From Tilletiopsis washingtonensis (taxonomy: Eukaryota; Basidiomycota; Exobasidiomycetes; Entylomatales): a stretch of DNA of 64,000 nucleotides. Each line of letters begins with the position of its first letter. The first letter of the stretch is position 1. Below the pieces are notes generated by a model. It saw only the letters and a list, made by a program, of their open reading frames with translations, was not told the DNA's origin and ran no database searches. A program made the position numbers and the translations under genes. Of this stretch, positions 11,265 through 23,252 are shown in pieces. The DNA lies in assembly GCF_003144115.1 (NCBI RefSeq), contig NW_020312006.1, forward strand, positions 124,001 to 188,000, given 5' to 3'.

Positions 11265-13053
11265 TCACTCGTCGTCGTCCGCCGCGCCGCCCTTCTTCTC
11301 CTCCTTGCCCTTCTTCTTGCCCTTCTTCCAGCCCGCGGCCTTCTTCTCCTCGAGCTTGCGCGCCGCCTCGGTCTCGCGCGCCAGCAGCTCGCGCGATACC
11401 TCGGCGGGCAGGGCCGAGGACGAGAGACCCTGCAGTCGGCCCGGCCGTGCTTCTGGCTCCTCGGCCTCCTCCGCCGGCGCAGCGGCGCGCACGCGCTCCA
11501 TCAGTGCGCGTGCCTCGCCTGCCTCGCCTGCCTCGGTGGCGCTGCGCTCCTCCGGTGTCGGCTCGGAGGAAGAGGCGCTGCCGACGCCGGCGAACCAATC
11601 TCTCTTCTTGGGTGCCGATGCGGCGTCCTCCGAGGCAGCAAGTGGTGGTGCAGCCGAGGATCCTGCGGCCGGCGCGGCGTCGCCGCCATCGTCATCTGAG
11701 TCGCCATCGGGCACGCCGGTCCACTCGCTGGCGCCCGCGAAGATATCCAAGTCATCGTCCGAGTCCGAGTCGGCTGCTGCAGGCTGCGGAGGTGCAGGCG
11801 CCGGCTCCGGAGCGGCTTGAGGAGACGTTTCCTCGGGCCTCTCGGCTTTCTTCGACGCTGGCGGCGGTAGAGCCGCTGCCGTTGCAGCAGGCTTCGGCTG
11901 GACACTGTCACTCTTCTGCGCCGAGCTCGTCTGCTCGCTGCGTGCTGTGCCTTTCTTGTCGCGCGATGCCGCGGACATGCGCGGCGGCGGTGGCGGCATG
12001 GCTCTGCTGTCTTCTTTCCTCGCCGCCTGTTGCCTCGCATCCTTCTCCTTCGCAGCGGCTGCAGCAAGCTCGTCCTCGCTCACTTGCTGCGGCGGCGGCG
12101 CAACCTTGCGCTTCTTGCGCATGCGCTTGCCGTCCTTCCAGATGTACTCTGGCTTCTCCTCCTCTTCCTTCTTCGCGCCGATGGGGCGGAACTTGCTCGC
12201 GGACGAGTCCTCCAGCTTGCGCTTCGCGAGCTCTGCCAGGACACCCTCCTTCTCTCCCGACACAGGGGCAGAAGAAGCGGCCTCGGCCTCGGCCTTGCCA
12301 CGAGCGGCGTACGCGGACTCCAAGTCATCGTCGGCAGCGCCGCCGTCGCCGCCTTCGGCACGTGCGCGCTCTTGTGCCAGCAGAGAGTAATCCAGGCCGC
12401 GCACCAGGATCGAGTGCTTTGCATCGCCGCCGAGAAAGGCCATTTGCTGCTCCAGCTGGAGAGCAAGAGATTGTGAGAAGGAGCCTCAGTAGCACGCAGA
12501 GCCGCCGAGAGGTGCTGCAGCGGCGACGGCAGGCATGGCTCTGCTGTCTTCTCTCCCGGCCGCACACGGCTTCGCCTCCTCTCCTTCGCTGCCTGCCCTG
12601 CTCAGTCAACTCAAACTCACCGCCGCGCGCTCCTCCTCGCCGACGTTCTGCATGCGCTGCTCGAACTCGGCCTTGAGGCGCTCGACCTGGGCGAACTCAT
12701 TCTCCTCGTCGCGCCCCTCGCGGCGCGCCGTGGCGCGGTCGACGTACTTTTCGCCCGTGGCGCTGTTCGTCGCCGGCGCCGCGGAGCGCTTGGGCGCCGC
12801 CGACGACGAGGCGACGGAGCGTGGCGCCAGGTCGCGCGCGGTGATCTGCGAGGTGGATGCGGCCGGCCTGTAGGAGTGCGTCAGTTGTGCAGCGCGGCCG
12901 TGCGTGCGAGACAGCGACGCACTCGCGGCGGCGCTTGGCGGCGCCGAAGTGTCTGCTCGCCGCGCCGGCGCCGCTGCCGCTGGGCGCTGCGCCGCTGCCC
13001 GAGGCGCCGGCGCGGGGCGTGGAGAGGAGCGCACGGAATGCCTGCTGGTCCAT
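11265..13053 (-). CDS. RED/IK-type spliceosomal protein
   Basis: Exons 13053-12923, 12867-12621 and 12455-11265 encode 522 aa. The conserved RED N-terminal region spans about residues 75-160: KYVDRATARREGRDEENEF, then LKAEFEQRMQNVGEEERA, then across the last splice LEQQMAFLGGDAKHSILVRG and LDYSLLAQERAR, the core signature of RED. Downstream come a basic KRMRKKRKV stretch (likely NLS), long Pro/Ala/Ser-rich and acidic disordered regions (DSDSDDDLDIF) and a Lys-rich C-terminus. RED (IK) works with SMU1 in the spliceosomal B complex. The C-terminal half is weakly conserved. The last exon start is fixed by the LEQQMAFLGGD motif, which spans the splice. Confidence 0.85.
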
Positions 13054-13257
13054 GGCCGCTGTGTGAATTGATGAAGCAGCGCGCGTCGAGGAGGGGTGCG
13101 AGAGGTGTGGAGGTGGAAGGCAACTGCAAGGCGCGGCGGTGCGAGGCGGCGCATCTCTCCCTGCTGGCGCAGCGCGCACGACACGACCCGGCGCTGCGCC
13201 CGGCATGCCCGCCGCTCTTCCTTCTCACCCCCACCTCGCCCGACACCCTCACACACC
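13054..13257. promoter_or_regulatory. Bidirectional promoter region, RED / ZNF830-like
   Basis: Only 204 bp separate two start codons facing away from each other. Both products are spliceosome components, so shared regulation is plausible. No discrete box is obvious. Confidence 0.6.
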
Positions 13258-14254
13258 ATGCCCGCCGACGCCCGCTCCCTGCTGCGCGCCGCCTCCTCCT
13301 CCAGCGCCGCCGCGCCGCGCATCCACGACGCGCACGCCAGCTACCACCCGCGCTCGGGCGCGCTGCGCTGCAGTGCCTGTGCCTACGCCGCCGTCAAGCA
13401 CGAGGCGCTCTGGGCCGCACACGTCGCCTCCAAGAGCCACCGCGGCAACGTGGCGCGCATCCGGGCCGAGCAGGAGCAGCAGGCGCGCGCACAGCAGCAG
13501 CAGAGCGCAGAGGCGTCGGCCAGCGGCACAAAACGCGCCGCAGACGCAGCCGGCGACGAGGCGGGCGACGAGGCACGCAAGCGCCCTCGTGCAGAGCCGG
13601 AGGCAGACGAGGCACCGGCAGCAGCTGTACCAGACGAGGCAGCAGAGGAGGATCCGGAGTGGGCCGCCTTCGAGGCCGAGGTGCTCAATGCGCCCGAGGC
13701 AGCCGAGGCCGCGGCGCCGCGCTACATCGACAGCACGACGGAGGTGGCGCCGCAGCTGCGCCGGCCGGGCGGCGGCATTGCGCCCGTGGTGCAGGAGGAG
13801 CAGCCGGAGCCGGAGATCAAGGAGACAGAGGAAGAGAGGCGCGAGCGCCTCGAGCGGGAGGAGAAGGAGGAGATCTTTGGACGCCTGATGGAGGAGCAGC
13901 GCGAGCAGGAGGAGGTCGAGGAACGGTGAGTTGTGCATGCGAGGCGTGTTCGTGTGAGCCTGCAGGGCTGCACCGGCCCCGGCGCGGAGCTTGTCAGAGC
14001 CGCCGTGCTTCGCTGGCCGCAGACACGCCGAGGTCGCCTGCACGCGCAGCAGCGCGCGGTATGGCATCACGGCGGCAGCCGCACCGACGACTTTGGGCTG
14101 ACTCTCCACTCTATTGCACAGCGCCACGGCCCTGCGCGCACGGCTAGAGCAGATGCGCGCCGCACGGGCGGCGCGTCTGGGCGCCAAGGGCGCCAAGGGC
14201 GTCGGGAAGGGCAAGGCGGCGGCAGGCACGGCAACAGACGCCGCTGGGCAATGA
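13258..14254 (+). CDS. ZNF830/CCDC16-like C2H2 zinc-finger spliceosomal protein
   Basis: Two exons (13258-13925, 14122-14254) encode 266 aa. Near the N-terminus lies a single C2H2-type finger with C38, C41, H55 and H61 (LRCSACAYAAVKHEALWAAH...SKSH), a spacing typical of the ZNF830 family. After a Lys/Arg/Glu-rich linker with an NLS-like KRPRAEPE comes the acidic block DPEWAAFEAEVLN, shared with ZNF830 proteins. A charged helix rich in RERLEREEKEEIFGRLMEEQ, likely a coiled coil, follows. The second exon adds ALRARLEQMRAARAARLGAK and a Lys/Gly tail. In metazoans ZNF830 is found in Bact-stage spliceosomes. It lies head-to-head with the RED gene. Confidence 0.78.
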
Positions 14255-14506
14255 CACCCTCACGTCACGCATCACCGCTCGGCCTGGTCTGTGTGAGACG
14301 CGCGCTGGAGCGTGGCGAGTGCAGAGAAGGTATGAGTTGGTCGAGGTTACAAATACAGAGAGCGAAAGGTCCAGGCGCAAGCCCTGGCCCGCTAGGAGCG
14401 TTGCGAGAGAGCGCCAGAGGTGGAGATGCAAGCCCTGCTGGCCCGCAAGGAGCGTTTCGCGCCGCGTTGAGCGCTCAGCGGCCTGCTCCGTCCGAGCCGG
14501 CCGTGC

Positions 14507-15397
14507 CTAGTACTCATATCTCGCCGTCTCGTCCCCTCCTGCTGCCTGCTGTTCCCACCGCTCCTCCTCCTCCCTCCGCCGCTCCTCCTCCTCGGCCAGG
14601 TCCTGCTGCTCCACGACGAGCGCCCATACGGAGGCCTTGAAGAGCGTGAGCACGAGGCCCATCTTGCGCTCCAGCACGCGCAGCTGCGTCAGCAGCGACG
14701 CGTGGCGCGCGGGCGACGAGAGGGGCGCCGAGATCTGGGTGATCTACAGGCGACACGGGCGAGGCGTCAGCGCGAGGAGCCGAGGCAGACGAGCCGACGC
14801 ATGGTTGCGCTGGCGCGAGGGCAGACGCATTCACAGCACGTCTACACCTGCAGAAATGCCTGCGCAGCATCGGCAGCGATGAGCCCGCAGACGGCCACCT
14901 GGCACGGCCTCGCCCAGCCTCACACCGCCAGCGAGCCATGTATAGGGCCAAGCTGCGGCGCTCCGACGAGCACAGCAGCGCGAGCCCACAGCGCCGGCGC
15001 AAATGTGCGTCGCAGCGGCCGCTGCGGGACGAGCCATGTGCCCTCCGTACGGGCAGTAAGACTGCTTGCTGCCCGGCTGCTGCCGCGCCGTCGCCCGGAC
15101 TCGGCCACGGCGCGCTTCCAGTCGTGCGCCAGCGCGCGGCAGCCTTGCCCCGCCTCTTGCCTGGCCACATGCCCTGCCTCGCTAAGTACGCTGCACCCTA
15201 CTCACGCGGCGGATCGTGTCGGCGAGGCGCGCGTACTCGCCCAGCAGCTCGGCCTCCTCTGCGCTCAGGGCGCGGTGGTTGGCGTAGGGGTTCTGCCACA
15301 CGGGCGGTGCGGCGGCGGCGGCGGCGGCGGCGGCGCCATTTGTGCCCGCTGCTGCTGCGGGCGCAGCGATGGGATCGGAAGAGACGAGGGAGGACAT
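14507..15397 (-). CDS. DAD3: DASH complex subunit Dad3
   Basis: Exons 15397-15206 and 14743-14507 give 142 aa. After a low-complexity Ala-rich N-terminus (nine consecutive Ala) the core reads QNPYANHRALSAEEAELLGE, then YARLADTIRR, joined across the intron to ITQISAPLSS and QLRVLERKMGLVLTLFKASV, then WALVVEQQDLAEEEE. This matches Dad3, whose yeast form has a parallel 'L-x-P-L-E-x-x-V-L' start and a 'GLVGTLLKGSVYSLI' helix. Dad3 is a small helical subunit of the DASH/Dam1 ring that couples kinetochores to microtubules. The single intron is 462 nt, unusually long here. The tail is Glu/Arg-rich. Convergent with ZNF830-like, 252 bp between stops. Confidence 0.85.
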
Positions 15398-16106
15398 GCT
15401 GCGCGGACGGGGCGTGGTGGACGGGAGGCGAGCCGCGGGCGGCAGAGCAACACACGCGCCGCGCCCACGCCAAGCGCGTCACACGCCGCGGCGGCGCGCC
15501 GAGCGAGTCGCGCGCCGCCGCCGCCGCAAGACGCACCGTCACCATCACCGTGGGCCGCCTGCGGGACACACAGCGCAGGCCAGGCCTCTCCACACACCGC
15601 CGCGGCACCGTGAGACATGCTGCCGCACAGCAGCAGTCGGAGTCAAGCCGCCGCCTCACCAACACCTGACGCGGCCGTGTGGCGGCAGCAGCGAGCAGCA
15701 GCGGTGTCGCGAGAGAGGCCGCGCACGCCAGGCTCGCCGTGGAGCAGACGGGCCCGCGCGCCGCTCAAAGCGGTGCTCCGAGCGCCGGATGCACCGGCGG
15801 ACATCCGCATCGCGCAGCTCCGCGCCAGGCTCGCCAGTGCGATGCACGGACCGGCATCGGCTGCTCAGCCCGACCCTCTCGGGCGCCGAGCGACCCATGG
15901 GCGCAGCGTAGTCGAAGCAACAGCACACTCTAGCTGTGGCTCGAGGCCTCAGTCGGCAGCAGCCCCACGACGCTCTGCGCACGTTCCGCGCTGACAACTG
16001 TGTGAAGACCGCGGCACTCCCTCTCCTCCCTCAACGCACGCCGTGGGCATACGCAATGGGTCCATTCCACGCGCGCGATCCCTCCTCATGTTGGCAAGCA
16101 GCACGT
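15398..16106. other. Intergenic, DAD3 promoter / QCR8 3' side
   Basis: 709 bp between two minus-strand genes. It should contain the DAD3 promoter on the left and the QCR8 3' UTR on the right. No coding motif or RNA gene was recognised. Confidence 0.5.
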
Positions 16107-17198
16107 CTACTCGTCGTGCTCGGCCGTGAGGCGGTGGCCCTCCTTGCTGTTGTACCACTCGTTCTTCTTCACGCCCCACGAGTACTGCCGCGTCAAGCAC
16201 GCCGTCAGCAGCTGTTCGCCTCGACGCGAGGTACCTTCCTGCGTGCAGCGACTCACGATGGCGTAGCCAATGCCGAAGGGCACGGCAAAGTACGGCACCT
16301 GCGCCATGATGCGCTTGTAACCGAAGAAGAGGTAGCCCTTGAGCGCGCCCGCCATCGGGTTCTGCTGGAACGGCGAGATGGCTGCACGCAAAGCGGCACA
16401 GGAGACGTGGTCAGCATGCAGGCAAAGCAGGCGGTCGGAAGGAAGGGGGGCTGCCTGTCCAATGCGCAGGTCGCTGCGAAGCTCTGGGCTGCACCACACT
16501 GGTCGCAAACAGCACTGCGGCACCTCTATGTGCGGCCCCGCCCTGCGCTGTCGCAGCGCAGACTTGATAGGTGTGGCAGTGCACATACGCCGGGCGCAAG
16601 CGACCGCAGCTGAGGCACGAACGGCTCTGGCATGCAGTGCTGGGAGATGCGCTCTGTGCCGTCGCTCCATTCGCGGCAACAGAGCGCAGCGCCGCCGTTT
16701 CGACTGGCGCTTGAAGCGAGACAGCTGCCGTTCGCCGCCGGCCAGTGGGCCAACCAGGCATCGCAGATCGCGCGCGCTGCATGCGAGATGCCAAAGCCGC
16801 GCGCGGTCGCATTCTGTAGCATCCCACAGCCCTTGCGTGCACTTGCTGGCCTCGAGGGAGGGCTCAAGAGCAGTGGCGAGGCTGCGCCCCGTCGGCATGG
16901 CAGCGCCAGAGGCCCTCGCTGCTGTGCGTGCCTGGTGCGGGATGGCTTTACTTGCTGTGCGCCCATCGCAGAAGACTCTTCTTCGCCGGTCTGTCTTTCT
17001 CAGCGCGCACCGTCCCCAGCCGGTCTCTGGCGCCTCTGCCGCCCGTGGCGCACACGCCCTCTCCCCGTCGCGCCCGTCGCCAGCACACTCACAGTACTGC
17101 ACGATGCCCTTCTGCTTGGGCCCGCCCATGGCGCCCCACCAGCCCATGTACTTGGTGCCTGTGGGCATGCCGCTGTGTGCGGGAGCAGTCGGACGCAT
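16107..17198 (-). CDS. QCR8: Cytochrome bc1 complex subunit 8 (ubiquinone-binding protein QP-C)
   Basis: Exons 17198-17093, 16381-16257 and 16184-16107 encode 102 aa. The order is PTGTKYMGWWGAMGGPKQKG, IVQYSISPFQQNPMAGALKG (spanning the first splice), YLFFGYKRIMAQVPYFAVPF with one transmembrane helix, and YSWGVKKNEWYNSKEGHRL at the C-terminus. The GGPKQKGI and SP-x-Q-x-P motifs are diagnostic of QCR8. The product is a small single-span subunit of mitochondrial complex III. The first intron is 711 nt, the longest in the window. No cleavable presequence is evident, as is usual for this subunit. Confidence 0.9.
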   Translation of the reverse strand: MRPTAPAHSGMPTGTKYMGWWGAMGGPKQKGIVQYCECAGDGRDGERACAPRAAEAPETGWGRCALRKTDRRRRVFCDGRTASKAIPHQARTAARASGAAMPTGRSLATALEPSLEASKCTQGLWDATECDRARLWHLACSARDLRCLVGPLAGGERQLSRFKRQSKRRRCALLPRMERRHRAHLPALHARAVRASAAVACARRMCTATPIKSALRQRRAGPHIEVPQCCLRPVWCSPELRSDLRIGQAAPLPSDRLLCLHADHVSCAALRAAISPFQQNPMAGALKGYLFFGYKRIMAQVPYFAVPFGIGYAIVSRCTQEGTSRRGEQLLTACLTRQYSWGVKKNEWYNSKEGHRLTAEHDE

Positions 17199-17793
17199 GA
17201 TGAGAGATGCGGAGTGAGAGGTGTAGGTGGTGAGAGGCAGAGGTGTGCGGCACGGTGAGCTGCCATGACTGGCTGGGAGCAGCGCCGCCGCCGCGGCGCC
17301 GGCGATGGCCGGGCAGCGCCACGTGGCACGGCGCTTGGAAATCAGCGCCAGGCACGCCGCCGCCAAGAGTCTGCTCCCACGCGCTCAACGCGGACCGCCG
17401 CGGCGCGCCTATGCCTCGACCCCGCCTGCGGCTGCTGCCGATGCCGCTTCCGCTGCCAGGCTTGCCTTGCTTGGGCAGTGGTGGTGCCGACGTCCACACG
17501 CTCCAGCACTGCCGCCAGCCAAGTCAGGCGCTTCGTGCTGTGCACCGCTGCTGCATGCGGCTGCTCCTCACACTGTGCTGGGTCTTAGGTCGTTGTTCAT
17601 TGCGCGTCAGATTCGGGGCAGAGAGACAGAGAAGGGATGCGTTGTAGCGACAGCGTGTAGGGAGAGGGGGCGCAGAGGCGCGCCGGCTAGAGAGAGGCGT
17701 GAGGCGTGTGGGCGTGGGGGTGCAAGGGCGGGGCGGCCGCGCAGCAGTGCGGCGCCGTGTATAGGGAGGGAGAAGGGAGACAGCGCCGCTCGC
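17199..17793. other. Intergenic, QCR8 promoter / FKS1 3' UTR
   Basis: 595 bp between two minus-strand genes. The left side must hold the QCR8 promoter and the right side the FKS1 3' UTR. No gene was recognised. Confidence 0.5.
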
Positions 17794-20700
17794 TCAGAGG
17801 TTCTTGCAGAGCGTGCAGTTGATGTCGAGCGTGTCGGAGAAGATGATCGGCAGCACGATGAGCGCGACGAACACGGCAAAGCTCAGCACAAAGAGGATGC
17901 CGTAGCGGATGACGATCGAGCGGCGCTGCTTGCGCGCGCGCAGGCTGAAGATGGGCGCCGCGAGCGAGTGCCGGCTCGGCGGCAGCCAGAAGAGCGCCAT
18001 CGACTGCAGCCGGTTCATGAAGGGGATGAGCAGCGGGATCGAGAGGCCGAAGAGCAGGATGTGGCACGTGACAAAGTCGGCCGTGAAGAGGGACATCTCG
18101 ATGATCTTGACGAGGAACTCGCGCGCCGGCTGGCTGAAGGCGTGCCCGCCGAGGCCGCGCCCGTACCAGCGGCCCGTCCACCAGGCGCGGTTCGTCTCGT
18201 CGTGCTTGAGCTCGCGCGAGAGCACGAGCGAGATGAGAATCTTGAAGATGGCGCGCTGGATCATGATGACGGCAATGAGGCCGAGCACGGCGTGCGACGT
18301 GTTCCACAGCTCGAGGAACCAGAGGAACTCGAAGAACGCCACAAAGCCGATGAAGGCAAACACGTGCGCAATCGACGCCATGACGGAGCCGAACTTGGCG
18401 CAGCAGTTGCCGAGCGCCGGGCCGAGGAACATGCTGACCATGAAGAGGATGAGCAGCACGGCCGCGTTCCACACGATGGGGCCGAGCGCGATGATGGCCA
18501 GGCGCACGATGGCGCCCATGGGCGGGTCGCCGCGCTCGTGGAACGACTTGACGAAGGCGTACGCGACGGCAAAGATGACGGCCTGGCACGTCGGGCCGAT
18601 GATCTCGGCGAACGCAATCGTGCGCCAGCTGGCGCGCGGCACGTCGCCCGCCAGCTTCTCGCTCGGGTGGCCGAGGCGCTTCTTCTTGTAGCCCGTGACC
18701 TTTGTGCGGCTGAGGCGGCAGTAGCCGATCCACGAGTTGGCGTGCGAGCGCGAGTTGCCGCGCGACATCCAGCGCAGGAACTCGCGGTAGTCGATGATAA
18801 AGTCGGGAATGCTGAACTGGTGCGGGTTGAAGAGGAACGGCGCGATGCAGAGCGCCAGAATCGAGATCCAGAAGTAGATCAGGTGCGGAATCCACAGCGT
18901 GAGCGTCACGTAGAGGAGCAGCAGCAGCAGGCGCATGCCCGAGTAGATCGACGGGCCGGCGAAGCGCGAGTAGAGCAGCGCAAACGACTGGCGCGTCGTG
19001 GCGAAGCCGCGGCCCGTGGCAATGTAGCGCGCGCCGCCGAACGTCAGGTTCGAGATGATCGAGTGGCTGTAGATCTGCGTGCTGAAGACCTCGAACACGG
19101 GCGAGAGACTGAGGAAGTGCTTCGCCAGGCGGATCACCGCCGACACGGCGCCGCGCTCCGACAGCTCCTGCAGGAAGAGCGGCAGGAAGGCAATCATGAA
19201 GACGAGGAAGATCGAGATGATGGTGCGCCGGATCCACTGGAACACGGGGCTGAGGTAGTAGCAGCCGCCTGTGCCCACCTGGTAGTCGCTGTTCGTCGAC
19301 TCGCAGATGCTCAGCTGCGAGTTGAGCGTGCCGATGAAGACGAGCGTGAACATGAAGAGCTGCACGGAGAGAATGACGAGGATGTTGTTGATGTGGAAGC
19401 CCGGGTGGCCGTAGTAGAAGGTGAGGAAGCGGTCGACGGGCAGCTGCGTGCCGAGGTAGTAGTACTCGCGCGAGAGCATCTGCTCGCCCATGCCGTTGCC
19501 GAGCTTCGTCGTGAAGTTGAGAATCGTGCCGAAGCCGAGGTCGCGGCCCTTGCCGCACTGGTAGTACTCGACGTGCTTGATGCGGCCGCCGCGGCCAAAG
19601 GCCGTCATGCCGGCGTAGATGTCCTCGTTGAGGTGCAGGCCCTTCTGCGCCTTGCTCACGCCGCCGCGCGTCGTCATGAAGATGGCGTTGAGGAAGTCCG
19701 GGTGGCCGTAGTGCAGCTTGCCGCCGATCTGCGCCAGGCCGCGGCCGGCCATCGTGCCGAACGTCTGCTCCTTGCCGGCGGCGACGTCGCCGAGGATGCC
19801 GATGTTCTCGGAGAAGATGTACTCGCGCGCGCCGAGGATCGCCACGGGCGCCTTGGCAAACTCGGCGTGGCCCGCGCCGTAGGGGTTCTGGTTCGACACG
19901 TTGAACGACTCAAACTCGCCGAGCACCGAGCGGATCTTGAGGCACTCCTCGAGGTAGTTGTCCTGGTTCGCGTCGATGAGCTGCAGGTACTCGCCGCGGT
20001 GGAAGACGATGGCGTGGTTTTGGTTGTCCGACTTGCCGTCGCCGAGGATCGGGTTGCCGGGCAGCTCGATGCGGAACTTGGGCCGGCGCTTGCCGTTGGG
20101 CAGGATCTCCGAGTGGCCGTCGACGAGCGCCGAGAACCAGCGCGACTCGCCGCCCTCCTTGCGCGGCGCCTCCTCGTCGAGGTAGGCAATCTGCAGGTCC
20201 GGGTACGCGCGCAGCAGGAACTCGGTGTTCTCGTGCTCCTCCTTGTTGAACTTCGAGTAGCGCTGCATGGAGATGACAAACTTGAACTTGCGGCGCGACA
20301 TGCGCTCCAGCTCGCGCTCCAGCTTCTCCGTGTTGCCGCCGAACAGCTGCACCACCTCGGGGTTCTCGACGCGGTAGAGCAGCTTGATGGCCTTGCTGTA
20401 GTTCATGAAGCCCGACACGGTGCGGTAGAGCGTCTGGGCGCGCAGCGACGACCAGATGCGCGTGCGCAGCGTGTACTCGGGCGCCGCGCTCTTGAAGCCG
20501 ATGCAGTAGAAGGGCAGGTCGTCCGTCTTGGAGCTCTTGGTGCCGCTCTTCTCGTCGTCGCCGCCGAACGGCGACGCGCCCGCGAGCGTGTTCGTCTCCT
20601 CGGCGAGGATCTTGGTGTCCTTGACGAAGTTGTCCCACTCGATGGGGTGCAGCTGCTTGAGGTACTCGAGCAGCGTCACGCGCGTGTTCTGGTCCTCCTC

Positions 20701-23252
20701 GCGGATGATCTCGCGCAGCGAGAGCAGAATCTTCTCGCCGTAGTGCGGCACAAGCACGGTGAACGTGGGCATGGCGTCGATGGGCAGCGCCTCGGGCAGC
20801 GTCGTGGTGAGCGACTGCGAGAAGAAGCTGATGCGGCGCTCGGCCTCGGAGCCCTTGGGGAAGAACTCGGGCTTCAGGCCCTTGTCCGACTGGCTGATGA
20901 AGAACGTGGGCGCGCGCAGCGTGCGCTTGCCCTCGTCGCCCGACGGCACCTGGTGGTAGAGCAGCTTCTGCACGTGGTCGATCGAGAGCAGGTGCTCGCG
21001 GTACATCGAGATGATGATGGCGTTCCACACCTGCGACACGAGCACCTTGGGCTTGTACTTGATCTCCATGTCGGCAGTGGCGAGCAGCTTGGCGTAGATG
21101 CGCTTCGGCAGGCGCTGGAAGATGTCGCTCCACGGCGTCCAGATCGAGAGGCCCATCGAGAAGGACCAGCCGATGGAGAAGACCGTGTTCCAGATGACGT
21201 ACCACAGGAACGTGTCGAGGAAGAAGAGGCAGAGGTCCATGATCATCATCGCCGTCAGCGCAAAGGCCGCCTGGTTGGCGCAGAGCGCCGTGCCAAAGTA
21301 CTTGTCGCTGCAGCCCTGCACGCGCATCGTAATCATGATGGCCAGCGGGTCGCGGAACGAGAGCGTGAGGAAGAAGTAGCTCTCGGTGAGCTTGCTGCCG
21401 AAGATGAGGCCCCAGAGCAGGAAGCTGAACACGCGGCGGTTCTTCTCCAGCGGCGCGTAGCTGGCCGTGAACGTCTGGTTGGCGAGGTACTTGCGCGCCT
21501 TGCCCGCCACGCGGTCGCCGAAGAGGCGGCCCGACGGCACGAGCGAGAAGAGCGCCGTAATGCAGCCCGAGACGGCAATGTGCACGATGGAGAGGATCTT
21601 GCAGATCGAGCTGTCCTTGTCCGTGGCGATGCCGTGGATGTAGACGGCGGGGCCGATCGTCACGGCCAGGCACACGGCGAGGAAGGCCATGCGCCGCGCG
21701 AGGTGGCTCGTGTTGTTCCACGTCGTCGGGATGTAGGAGAACTCGGCAAGCGTGGCAAAGATCATGAGAATCGTCGAGACGGCGCCGCCGAGCGCGGCGG
21801 CGGACCAGAGCTGCGGATTTGTCGCGGCGCCCGAGGGGTTGTAGATCTTGGGCGCGTTGTAGCTGCACGAGGGTCAGTGCGTGATGCGGCGGGCGGTGCG
21901 CGCGGCGCGACTCACGCCGTGTAGTACCAGAAGACGGAGATGTGCAGGATCCAGATGCGGTTGAAGTTGACCAGCAAGTGGAAGAAGCTGCGGATGCGTG
22001 AGCAGAGCGTATTAAGCTTGGCCGCTCGCCCACGGACTCACCTGCGCTTCTCCTTGTACGTCTTGAAGAAGACGCGGTTCCAGTCGATCTTGTCGAACTT
22101 CATGAAGCGCTGGTTCGCCGGCACGTCGACGAGGCGCGTCTTGTCGTTGAGCACGATGCGGCCGATGCCCTCGGGGTACCAGAAGAGCTGGTTGACGTCG
22201 TCGTAGCCGATGATCTGGTCGTGGTCGCGCTCCTTCTTGACGAACTTGCCGTCGATGACCTCGAAGACCTGGTCGCGCAGGAAGCGGTACAGCGGCTTGA
22301 CGACGGCGCGCAGGTACAGGCCCTCGGGCACCGGCTCCATGCGGTTCTGGCACTCGGGCGACCGGTAGTAGTCGTCGGCGCACTTGAAGATGAAGCACAG
22401 ACACTCGGGCACAAAGCGCACCTGGCCGCCCTCGCCCCAGCAGAGCAGGTAGAGGGCAATCTGGCGCAGCCGGTCGTAGTCGCTCATGCGGTTCATCGCA
22501 TCGCGCCAGCGCGTCGCGGCGCTCTCGAGCGACTTGGCGTGCGCGCTGCCCGCGGCCGCCTTGCCGCCGCGCCGGCCGCCGCGCCCGCCGCGCGCCATCG
22601 AGGCGGCGCGCCCGAGGCCCGGGTTCTGCGCCTTGCCGATGGCGTCGTCGAGGTCGAGCTGCGCGGCAAAGTACCACTTGCGGTAGTTGGCATTCTCGCC
22701 GCCGATGTAGTCGGCGTGCAGCGTCACGAGCGCCTGCGCCGGGCTCATGCGCGACGAGCGCGAGTCGAGCTGGATCATGAGGTGGTCGTACATGTTGCGC
22801 ATCGAGTCGCGCTGGAAGCCAAACTTGTTGGCGAGGTCGATGAAGATGTCCTCGATCTCCTCCTTGGCCAGCGGGATCTGGTGCTCGACGGTCCACGCCG
22901 GGTACGGCTCGCGCTGCCGGTAGCCGCCGGCGGGGTAGTCGGTGTACGGGCTGGAGACGCCCGACGCCGCGTAGCTGCCGCCGTAGCCGCCGGGCCCGGC
23001 CGATGCATTGCCGCCGCGCTGCGAGTACGACTCTTGCGAGTAGGGCCCGTTGTTGGCGCCGCCGCCCTCGTACGACTCGCTGCCGTCGTAGCCCTGCCCC
23101 GGGATCAGCTCCGCCACGCTGCCCTCGGACTGGAACGTGTCGCGGCGGCCGTAGCCGCTGGCCTCGCTGGCGTCGTCGTGGTACGCCGAGGCGCCCGCGA
23201 AAGGGTTTGGCGGCGGGCCGCCGGGCGCGCCGGGCGCAGGGTAGTGCGACAT
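17794..23252 (-). CDS. FKS1: 1,3-beta-glucan synthase catalytic subunit
   Basis: Exons 23252-22042, 21987-21916 and 21862-17794 encode 1783 aa, the normal family size. The disordered N-terminus ([20 protein letters not shown]) is followed by the FKS1_dom1 region ([20 protein letters not shown]...), the junction [19 protein letters not shown], the first membrane block, a large cytosolic GT48 domain (for example [20 protein letters not shown]-like segment and [20 protein letters not shown]), and a C-terminal block of many helices. It polymerises UDP-glucose into wall beta-1,3-glucan at the plasma membrane, with Rho1. The echinocandin hot-spot equivalents read FLTLSFRDP (residues 592-600) and QWIRRTIIS (1303-1311). 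Introns of 54 and 53 nt lie near the 5' end. Very strong codon bias suggests high expression. Confidence 0.97.

Noticed and set aside
17305-21924. Plus-strand open frame of more than 1500 codons
   Set aside because: It is the antisense shadow of FKS1. High third-position GC on the true strand removes stops from the opposite one; its protein is low-complexity Arg/Glu/Ala with no family motif.
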